A stretch of 64,000 nt of DNA. It comes from FEN-1191 sp964528845. Lineage in GTDB: Bacteria > Pseudomonadota > Gammaproteobacteria > Steroidobacterales > Steroidobacteraceae. The DNA is taken from assembly GCA_964528845.1 (NCBI GenBank), contig CAZGVE010000001.1, positions 1 through 64,000 on the forward strand, given 5' to 3'. A model generated the notes under the pieces. It ran no database searches. It had not been told where the DNA came from and saw only the letters and a list, made by a program, of their open reading frames with translations. Shown here one piece after another: positions 34,860 through 42,056 of the stretch; the first letter of the stretch is position 1; every line of letters starts with the position of its first letter. The translations under genes were made by a program, and so were the position numbers.

Positions 34860-35390
34860 ATGCAGACGGGTTTGCGCCATTGGTTGATTGCGGGGGCCAT
34901 GGGCATCGGATTTGCGGCCTTCCGGGCTCCAGCGGCGGGTACTATCGAAGAGGCGAGCGGGGACGCCTGTAAGCTGTTGACCGCTGCGCAGGTCACGAAA
35001 GTACTCGGTGTGCCGGTTGACGACGGAACCTACAGCCTGCCGGGCCACCCGCAATTTTGCGTGTGGCGGGAGCATGGCAAGCCGCAGATGTCGGCGCAGA
35101 ACGTCCAGGTGAATTTCCTGACGGCCCGTCAATTCGACGCGCCGAAGACGGGGCGGTTCATGAAGGGCGCGGAAAGCGGTCTGGGCGATGAGGCGTACTG
35201 GGCGTATACGCCTGGATTCGGCTTTACGCTATCGGTGAGGAAGGGCGGCACGGCTTTTCGAGTGCAGAGCAGACCTATTGCCGACGGCATGACGCGCAGC
35301 GCAGATACTGCCGAGGACAAGGCGAAGTGGGACGAGAAGACGAAGACGGTTGAGAGGGCAATTGCGGTTGAAGCGCTACGGAACATCTGA
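34860..35390 (+). CDS. Small exported protein, unknown function, co-transcribed with the diguanylate cyclase
   Basis: This 176-residue protein has a hydrophobic leader (about 9-27) and a domain starting DACKLLTAAQVTKVLGVPV, a pattern seen in exported proteins of the DUF3558/PKD-less lipoprotein kind. Two cysteines (C37 and one near 67 in HPQFCVWRE) could form a disulfide. AGGAG lies eight bases before the ATG and only ten bases separate it from the cyclase stop, so co-transcription is likely. It ends 11 bp before the convergent tRNA. No function can be given. Confidence 0.7.
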   Translation: MQTGLRHWLIAGAMGIGFAAFRAPAAGTIEEASGDACKLLTAAQVTKVLGVPVDDGTYSLPGHPQFCVWREHGKPQMSAQNVQVNFLTARQFDAPKTGRFMKGAESGLGDEAYWAYTPGFGFTLSVRKGGTAFRVQSRPIADGMTRSADTAEDKAKWDEKTKTVERAIAVEALRNI

Positions 35391-35401
35391 TGCGAATGAA
35401 C

Positions 35402-35474
35402 TGGGCCTGCTTGGATTCGAACCAAGGACCAAGGGATTATGAGTCCCCTGCACTAACCGCTGTGCTACAGGCCC
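35402..35474 (-). tRNA. tRNA with CAU anticodon, probably tRNA-Ile2 (lysidine-modified) rather than tRNA-Met
   Basis: The 73-nt cloverleaf has acceptor stem GGGCCTG/CAGGCCC, D stem GCAC/GTGC, anticodon stem GGGGA/TCCCT with loop CTCATAA (anticodon CAU), variable TGGTC, T stem CTTGG/CCAAG with loop TTCGAAT, and discriminator A. The 3' CCA is not encoded. The body (GCAGG-GGA-CTCATAA-TCCCTTGGTC) resembles bacterial minor isoleucine tRNAs read by TilS-modified CAU more than elongator tRNA-Met; the start is not of initiator type. Confidence 0.92.
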
Positions 35475-35516
35475 ATCGGCGGACGGCGAGTTTAGCGCAT
35501 GGCGATCGGGCGGGCT

Positions 35517-37115
35517 TCAGGCGGCAGGCTGCAGGAACGCGTCGCAGCTCGCACGCGCCGGTTCGCCACCGGGGATCTTGACGCAGATCTGCTGCATGCG
35601 CGCGTGCAGGGATTGCAGCACGTCGCGGTGCGCGTCCTTCGCGGCGGAGTTCCAGTCGCGCAGCTCGCGATCGAGCTTGCCGAGCTCCACGCGCGCTCGC
35701 AGGTAGATGCGATCGGTGCCGTCGAGTTCGGAGAGCACCTGCGCACCGGCGCTCTGGATGCGCGGCGCGTCCTTCGGCGCCAGACGCAGCAGACCGCTCA
35801 ACCACGCCTGGCCCCACTGGAAGCGGGTGGCGGCGCCCTGCGACTCCTGGTAGGCCTGGCCGAGCAGTGCGAGCGCCTCGTCCCGATGCCCGAGCTTCTC
35901 GGCGATCTCCGCGAGATCGGCCTTGTAGTAGTACGGCGCGCTGGCGCGGCCGATCTCCGCCTGCGCGACCTGGTAGGCGGCCGGGTAATCGCCAACCTCC
36001 TCGAGTATGTTCAGCGCCGCGTTCACGAGGCCGGAGCGCACGTAGATGTTCTGCTCTGCCGCAAGCGCCGCGTCGACGCGCGCCCGCGCCGCGGCCACGG
36101 CCGCCTTCGGCAGCGTCGCTCCGGGCTGCTTCGCCTTGACGGGCGACAGCGCGACGAGCGCGCGCAGCTTCGCATCCACGAAGCCGAGCTGGTCCGCGAG
36201 CACGTAGCGCGGATCGCTGGCCGCCGCATCCATGATCGCGACGTAGCCGTCGCCGAACTGGGCGGCGAATTTCGGTCCGCGGGCGTGCACGGCCCGAAAG
36301 AAGCTCACATCGAGCGAGCTGAGCGCGCCGGCGGCGGCCACGGCGTTGTCGTGCTGCGCAAGCACCGCGGTGACCTGGTCAATCAGCCCGGAGAGCGCCG
36401 CCGATGGCTGCTGCCCGGCATCGGCCAGGGCGGCACTCTCGGCGCTGGCCTGATAGTAGGCCGCGAAGGTATCGAGATCGGCACGCTCGAGCTTCGCATC
36501 CGCCGGACATTGCCTGGCCGCGGCCTGCAGTGCCGCGGCTCGCTGTGCATATCCGCTCGCTTCGAGCGTATCGAGATCCCACGAGTTGTACGCGAGCCTG
36601 CGGCAGTCATCGAGTGCGAGCGGCTGGCCCGCGGCCGCGGACTGCAGCAGCGCATCGACCGGGTGCACGTCCTCGAGGGCGAGATCGAGCGCCGCCGCAT
36701 ACTGCGATACGTCGCGTCCGGCGCCGAGCCGGATGATCTCGTGCCGGTCTGGGTCGAGGACGATCAGCGTCGGGTAGCCCTGGATGCCGAAGGTCTCACC
36801 CCACCTCTGGGCTCCCTCGTCATCCCCGTCCAGGTACACCGGCAGGAACAGCTTGGCCTTCGCGATGAAATCCGGACGCGAGAACACCGTGGATTTCAGG
36901 GTGTGGCAGAACGGGCACCATTCCGCGCCCCAGTAGATCAGCACCGGCCGGTTCTCGCGCTTCGCCACGATGAACGCGCCCTGCAGGCTGCCGTCGAACC
37001 ACGCGATATCCGGCGGCTCGTTGGCGTGCGTGGCGCGCAAGGTCGGCGGTGGCGCCGCCCTCTGGCACGAGGCGAGCGCCAACAGCAGGATCCAGGGAAG
37101 TGCGCGTCGGGACAT
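35517..37115 (-). CDS. Thioredoxin-fold lipoprotein with helical-repeat C-terminus
   Basis: This 532-residue lipoprotein has a lipobox LASC (Cys17) and a thioredoxin-like domain (about 38-150) with the active site WCPFC (C67, C70) and cis-Pro region GYPTLIVLD. About 370 residues of Ala/Leu-rich, TPR-like helices follow (for instance ILEEVGDYPAAYQVAQAEIG and KLGHRDEALALLGQAYQ). The arrangement suggests a membrane-tethered thiol reductase or isomerase with a protein-docking tail. ATG 37115 has GGAGG 11 bases upstream; a GTG at 37133 is less likely. Confidence 0.83.
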   Translation of the reverse strand: MSRRALPWILLLALASCQRAAPPPTLRATHANEPPDIAWFDGSLQGAFIVAKRENRPVLIYWGAEWCPFCHTLKSTVFSRPDFIAKAKLFLPVYLDGDDEGAQRWGETFGIQGYPTLIVLDPDRHEIIRLGAGRDVSQYAAALDLALEDVHPVDALLQSAAAGQPLALDDCRRLAYNSWDLDTLEASGYAQRAAALQAAARQCPADAKLERADLDTFAAYYQASAESAALADAGQQPSAALSGLIDQVTAVLAQHDNAVAAAGALSSLDVSFFRAVHARGPKFAAQFGDGYVAIMDAAASDPRYVLADQLGFVDAKLRALVALSPVKAKQPGATLPKAAVAAARARVDAALAAEQNIYVRSGLVNAALNILEEVGDYPAAYQVAQAEIGRASAPYYYKADLAEIAEKLGHRDEALALLGQAYQESQGAATRFQWGQAWLSGLLRLAPKDAPRIQSAGAQVLSELDGTDRIYLRARVELGKLDRELRDWNSAAKDAHRDVLQSLHARMQQICVKIPGGEPARASCDAFLQPAA

Positions 37116-37281
37116 GGTCCGGAAAGCCTCCACGCCTGTACCGCTGACGTCAAGCTAACTTAAGATAGCTTCACGAACCGGCACCGCACGGCCTGTTGCC
37201 GCCAACGCCCCGGGCCGTGGCCCTGGCAGTGGCCCTGGCCGTGTGTTTTTCGCCACGTCCGCCCACTCCTCTGGAGACCGC

Positions 37282-37890
37282 ATGAAACTGTACTACTCTC
37301 CCGGCGCCTGCTCTTTGGCATCCCATATCGCCCTGCAGGAATCGGGCCTGCCGTACGTGACCGAGAAGGTCGATCTGCGCGACAAGAAGACCGCGGCCGG
37401 CGCGGACTTCAATGCGATCAACCCGAAGGGCTACGTACCGGCGCTGAAGCTCGACAGCGGCGAGGTCCTCACCGAGGGAGCAGTGCTGCTGGCCTATATA
37501 GGCGAGCTGGCCCCCTCAGCGCACCTGATCATGCCCGCCGGCACGATGGGGAACGTCCGGGTGCGCGAATGGCTCGCCTTCATCAGTTCCGAGTTGCACA
37601 AGAACTTCGGCCCGTTGTTCCGTTCGACGACACCGGAAGCGACGCGCGACGCACAGCTCGAGGTCCTGAGACGCCGGTTCGGCTACGTCAGCGACGCGCT
37701 CTCCGGTCATTCCTACCTGACCGGCGAGCAGTTCACGGTCGCCGACGCGTACCTGTTCACGGTGCTGCGCTGGACCGTTCCGCTCAAGATCGACCTTGCG
37801 GCCTGGCCGCAGCTGCAGGCCTACATGGCGCGGGTCACCGCGCGCCCGGCGGTTCAGGCGGCCCTCTCGGCTGAAGGCTTGCCGCACTGA
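37282..37890 (+). CDS. gst: Beta-class glutathione S-transferase
   Basis: This 202-residue enzyme is a bacterial beta-class GST. The N-terminal MKLYYSPGACSLASHI has the class-defining Cys10, and NPKGYVPALKLDSGEVLTEGAVLLAYI forms the glutathione site with cis-Pro. The all-helical C-domain ends with YLTGEQFTVADAYLFTVLRW. It conjugates or deglutathionylates electrophiles in the cytoplasm. GGAG six bases before the ATG. It converges on hrpB with a ten-base gap. Confidence 0.94.
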   Translation: MKLYYSPGACSLASHIALQESGLPYVTEKVDLRDKKTAAGADFNAINPKGYVPALKLDSGEVLTEGAVLLAYIGELAPSAHLIMPAGTMGNVRVREWLAFISSELHKNFGPLFRSTTPEATRDAQLEVLRRRFGYVSDALSGHSYLTGEQFTVADAYLFTVLRWTVPLKIDLAAWPQLQAYMARVTARPAVQAALSAEGLPH

Positions 37891-37900
37891 GGCGGGTGGC

Positions 37901-40453
37901 TCAGCGCTTGCGGCCGCGCGTCGCGATCGCCTGCAGCGGATCCTCGGGCCATGGATGGCGCGGGTAGCGGCCGCGCAGGTCCTTGCGGACTTCGGCGTAG
38001 CCGCTGCGCCAGAATCCGGCCAGGTCGCGCGTGATCTGCACCGGGCGCTGCGCGGGTGAGAGCAGCTTGAACGTCACGGGGACCGAACCGCCGCCGATGC
38101 GGGGTGTCACTTCCAGACCAAAGACTTCCTGCAACTTCACCGCCACGCAGGGCGCACTGTCGTCGAGATAATCGATCCGTATGCGCGAGCCACTGGGCAC
38201 CGTCAGTTCACGCGGCGCCAGCACCTCGAGCTCGCGCAGTTGCGCCGGCCTGAGCCGGGCGCGCAGCGCTTCGGCCAGCGGCAGCCGCGCGAGATGGGAG
38301 CGGCGCGTGACGCCCGGCAGCCATGGCGCGAGCCATTCGTGCAGCGTGGCGCGCAGCGTCGCATCATCGCTTGCAGGCCAGTCGCTACGTGGCGCGGCGC
38401 CGCCGCGCAGCCGCACGAATTCCATGCGCGCCTGCAGCAGACGGGTGTCGGTCTTCCAGGGCAGCGAGTCGAGCCCGAGAGAGCGTACGCCCTCGAGCAT
38501 GGCGTCGATGGCCCCATCGCCGGTGGGCACCGGCAGCAGCTGCTCTTCGAGCACGAGCGCCTCGAGGCGCCGCACCCGCCGGGCGAGCACTGCACCCTCG
38601 AGGGGTTCCCAACCACAGTGCTCGTGCGTGGTGATCCGGCCCGCGAATACGCACTCGAGCGCCGGCAGCGGCAGCTCGGCCGCGAGGTCGATGCGCGCAT
38701 CGCGCCGGTCATCGTCGAGCACCGCGGCGACCAGGTACGGTGAATGCGACAGCGCCACGGGGCTACGGAAGGCCGCACCGCGTCCGTTACTCAGCAGGTA
38801 GCGACCTCCGGAGCCGCTCCGCCGCTGGCCGATCCGATCCGGATAGGCGAGTGCGAGCAGCGCCCCAGGCAGCGCGGCTGGACCGAGCTGTGCAAGCCGC
38901 GCCAAGGCCGCGTCGGAAGCCCCGGGCTGCAGGGATGGCACGGCGGCTTCGAGTGCGCGTGCCGTACGCTGCACGCGCTCGAGATTGGTGCGCGCTTCAC
39001 CGCGCACCGCACCGCCGTGCAGCAGGTCCAGCCGCAGCGTGATATCTGGATCTCCGTGCAGCAGGTCGCGCTCCGACAGCAGCGCAGCCAGCTGCGCCGC
39101 GAGCGCCACGGCCCCGAAATGCCGGGCCTGCAGCAGCATGTGGGCCAGACGCGGGTGCACCGCGATTCGGGCCATCTCGGTGCCCGACGCCGTGAGCCTT
39201 CCGGTCGCGTCCAGCGCCTGCAGGCGCAGCAGCAGTTCGCGCGCCTGCGCGAGCGTCGCCGCCGGTGGTGCATCCAGCCATCGCAGCTGCGCGGCGTCGC
39301 GCACGCCCCATCGCGCCAGCTCGAGCGCCAGCGGGGTCAGATCAGTCTCGAGGATTTCCGGCGTGTCATGGGCTGCGAGCGCACCCTGCGCGCCCTCGCC
39401 CCAGAGCCGGTAGCACACGCCGGCCTCGGTGCGTCCGGCACGACCCGCTCGCTGCTCGCTGGAAGCGCGCGTCACCCGCATCAGCTCGAGCCGGCTCATG
39501 CCGGTCCCGGGATCAAAGCGCGAACGGCGCACCAGACCCGCGTCCACCACACTGGTCACGCCCGGAATGGTAAGGCTGGTCTCGGCAACATTGGTCGCGA
39601 GCACGACCTTGCGCGTGCCGGTCGCGGCGGGCGCCAGCACGGCGTCCTGCGCGTCGCTGGGCAGATCGCCGTAGAGCACCAGCAGCCGCACCGATGCGGG
39701 AAGTGCGGCGCGCTGCAGCTGCGCTTGCGCACGCCGGATCTCGCCGACTCCTGGCAGGAATACCAGCACATCACCTCTGCTGGCGGCGAGCGCCGCCTGC
39801 ACCGAGCGCACCAGCGCACGCTCGAAGGCTTCGGCCTCCGACGCGCTGCCCGGCAACAGCGGCGGGCCACGACCGAGGTAGCGGATATCCACCGGGAAAG
39901 TCCGTCCGGGCAGCTCCACGACCGCCGGTTCCCCGAGCAGAGTCACGACGCGCTCGAGCTCCAGGGTCGCCGACATCACCAGGATGCGGAAGCGGGCATC
40001 GAGCTGCGCGCGCGCGTCGAGGCACAACGCGAGCGCCAGGTCGGCATGCAGGCTGCGCTCGTGAAACTCGTCGAAAATCACGCAGGCGACCCCCTCGAGG
40101 GCGGGATCCTCCTGCAGCCGGCGTGTGAGCACACCCTCGGTCAGCACTTCGACGCGCGTGGCACGCGACACGCGCGTGTCGAAGCGCACACGGTAGCCGA
40201 TGCACTGGCCGACCGGCTCGCCGCGCAGTGCGGCCATACGTGCGGCGACCGCACGCGCCGCGAGCCGGCGTGGTTCGAGGAGCAGGATGCTGCGCCCGCC
40301 TACGAACTCTTCTTCGAGCAGCGCCAGCGGAACCAGCGTGCTCTTGCCGGCCCCGGTGGGCGCCGCGAGCACGACGTCGCGGCGCTGCTGCAGCGCCGGG
40401 AGCAGCGCGGCGGCCAGCGGATGCTGCCGCAGCGCTGCGCCGTCGATCAGCAT
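37901..40453 (-). CDS. hrpB: ATP-dependent helicase HrpB
   Basis: This 850-residue DEAH-box-type RNA helicase has motif I APTGAGKST, motif Ia LEPRRLAARAVA, motif II FDEFHERS, SATLE, and motif VI QRAGRAGRTEAG. The helicase-associated domains and the HrpB C-terminal domain (DYLDDSAPCVAVKLQEVFGL, VTFKLLSPAQRPVQITRDLAGFW) are present at the usual length. ATG 40453 matches the usual HrpB start (ALRQHPLAAALLPALQQ) and leaves a 19-bp gap to acvB; an upstream in-frame ATG at 40531 would overlap acvB. It is the last gene of the ygiQ-DUF423-mprF-acvB run. Confidence 0.93.
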   Translation of the reverse strand: MLIDGAALRQHPLAAALLPALQQRRDVVLAAPTGAGKSTLVPLALLEEEFVGGRSILLLEPRRLAARAVAARMAALRGEPVGQCIGYRVRFDTRVSRATRVEVLTEGVLTRRLQEDPALEGVACVIFDEFHERSLHADLALALCLDARAQLDARFRILVMSATLELERVVTLLGEPAVVELPGRTFPVDIRYLGRGPPLLPGSASEAEAFERALVRSVQAALAASRGDVLVFLPGVGEIRRAQAQLQRAALPASVRLLVLYGDLPSDAQDAVLAPAATGTRKVVLATNVAETSLTIPGVTSVVDAGLVRRSRFDPGTGMSRLELMRVTRASSEQRAGRAGRTEAGVCYRLWGEGAQGALAAHDTPEILETDLTPLALELARWGVRDAAQLRWLDAPPAATLAQARELLLRLQALDATGRLTASGTEMARIAVHPRLAHMLLQARHFGAVALAAQLAALLSERDLLHGDPDITLRLDLLHGGAVRGEARTNLERVQRTARALEAAVPSLQPGASDAALARLAQLGPAALPGALLALAYPDRIGQRRSGSGGRYLLSNGRGAAFRSPVALSHSPYLVAAVLDDDRRDARIDLAAELPLPALECVFAGRITTHEHCGWEPLEGAVLARRVRRLEALVLEEQLLPVPTGDGAIDAMLEGVRSLGLDSLPWKTDTRLLQARMEFVRLRGGAAPRSDWPASDDATLRATLHEWLAPWLPGVTRRSHLARLPLAEALRARLRPAQLRELEVLAPRELTVPSGSRIRIDYLDDSAPCVAVKLQEVFGLEVTPRIGGGSVPVTFKLLSPAQRPVQITRDLAGFWRSGYAEVRKDLRGRYPRHPWPEDPLQAIATRGRKR

Positions 40454-40472
40454 GCCGCGCCGGGTAAGTCCA

Positions 40473-42056
40473 TCAGCGAGCGCCCGGGGAATCGGGCGGC
40501 ACCGGATCGCCGGCTGTGGCGGGAGACTCATAGCCTGCGTGGTGCAGCACCGCCGTGGCGAGCTCGCCGTATTCGCCGCCGAAGTGATGCCCCTGTCCCA
40601 ACGGCAGCGCCGTCATACCGGCGCCGGCAAAACGGGCGCAGGGATCATCATGCTCGCCGCTGCCGTACAGGCACAGTGCATCGATGCCATGCATGCGTTC
40701 GATTTCGGGCCGCACCGGAGCATTGCCGGTCGCGCTGCCCGGCACCCAGCCGGCAACATGGATCTCGAAGCTCGCGTTCTCACTCAGTCCCAGCAGGTTC
40801 ACGGTGCCGATGCGCGCGCGCAGCTCCGGTGGCAGCCGATTGACGACGAACGGCAGCACGTCGGCGCCGAAGGAATAACCGACCAGCAGCACGCGCTCGC
40901 GCTTCCAGGCCGTGAGGTAATGACGCAGCACGCGGGCGATGTCGCCGGCGGTCTCGTCCGGGGTCCGCGCATGCCAGAAGTACTTCAGGGTCGAGAGCGC
41001 AACCAGCGGCACGCCGTGCGCATTGAACGCCTCGGCCAGACCGCGATCCAGTCCCGCCCAGCCACCATCGCCGGTCAGCAGCACGACCAGCGGCGCACCC
41101 GGATTGCCGGCCGGGATCGGCTGCTCGATGAGCGGCAGGTCGGCGACATCCGCCGGAACCAGCGGGGCGACGGGGTTCAGCGCCGACATCCGCGCGTACA
41201 GCTGCTGGAACTGCGGCAGCCAGTTCTTCTCGACGCTGAATCCGTGTCCGACCATCGGCAGCCGCACGACCTCTGAATGGCCAACCTTCGACGCGAACTC
41301 ATCGACCTGTGCCGGCGAGCAGACGATGTCCGATTCGCCCTGGAATGCAACCCACGGATCGCTGAGCTTCGGAGCCGGATCGAACACCCACGCGCCCTTG
41401 TCGCCGGTGTGATAAGTCAGCTTCGCGCCGCCCCCCGGACACAGGGCGATGCCGCCGAATTTCTGGTCGGGACAGAATCCGAGGCTCACAGCCGACGCGA
41501 ATGTGCCAGGCGGGGATTCCACCAGCACGGCATAGACGACCGTCGCGCCGGAGGAATAGCCGTAGAGCATCGGCACCTGGTAGTCGTGCAGACCCATCTC
41601 GCGCTCGACGCGGTGCGCGAGGGTTTCGAAATCGGACGCCATGTAGCGGCAGCCTCCGCCCTTGGTCGCTGCGACGTCGGCGAGGTAGCGACGCACGTCG
41701 ATCCCGGCTACTGCGGCGCCCTGATCGCGCAGGTGCCGGGCCATGTCGATCACTCCGAGGTGCCAGCCGCCGTCTCCGGACAGGAAGATCACGACCCCCT
41801 TCGGTTTGGCGGGCGGCATGTACAGGCTGACGGTGCCGAACTGCGCGCCGTACTCGAAGCTGCGCTCCCCCGCCTGCGCTCGCTCCTGCGCCTGGCGGCG
41901 GGCGCGCTCCGTGGTTGCGGCCCGGGCTGCAGCCGCGGTGGGTTTCGCTGCACGCGGCGGCGCGGCAGCAGGTGGGTCCGCAGCGGCCCTTACGGCCGGT
42001 CCAGCCAGCCCCACCAGCGTCATCGCCAGCACCAGCACGCATTTCCTGAAGTTCAT
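40473..42056 (-). CDS. acvB: AcvB/VirJ family periplasmic alpha/beta hydrolase, likely aminoacyl-phosphatidylglycerol hydrolase
   Basis: This 527-residue exported protein has an Ala/Arg-rich segment (about 25-62) after the signal. It then has two alpha/beta-hydrolase-like VirJ modules, each opening with a GDGGW motif (94-98 and about 325) and each holding a nucleophile elbow (GYSSGAT; GYSFGAD). AcvB proteins in alphaproteobacteria hydrolyse lysyl-phosphatidylglycerol made by the neighbouring MprF homologue LpiA. Here the start codon overlaps the mprF stop (ATGA), so the same synthase-hydrolase pairing is strongly suggested. Two distinct modules with intact serines make this a full-length AcvB rather than the shorter VirJ. 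Confidence 0.88.
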   Translation of the reverse strand: MNFRKCVLVLAMTLVGLAGPAVRAAADPPAAAPPRAAKPTAAAARAATTERARRQAQERAQAGERSFEYGAQFGTVSLYMPPAKPKGVVIFLSGDGGWHLGVIDMARHLRDQGAAVAGIDVRRYLADVAATKGGGCRYMASDFETLAHRVEREMGLHDYQVPMLYGYSSGATVVYAVLVESPPGTFASAVSLGFCPDQKFGGIALCPGGGAKLTYHTGDKGAWVFDPAPKLSDPWVAFQGESDIVCSPAQVDEFASKVGHSEVVRLPMVGHGFSVEKNWLPQFQQLYARMSALNPVAPLVPADVADLPLIEQPIPAGNPGAPLVVLLTGDGGWAGLDRGLAEAFNAHGVPLVALSTLKYFWHARTPDETAGDIARVLRHYLTAWKRERVLLVGYSFGADVLPFVVNRLPPELRARIGTVNLLGLSENASFEIHVAGWVPGSATGNAPVRPEIERMHGIDALCLYGSGEHDDPCARFAGAGMTALPLGQGHHFGGEYGELATAVLHHAGYESPATAGDPVPPDSPGAR

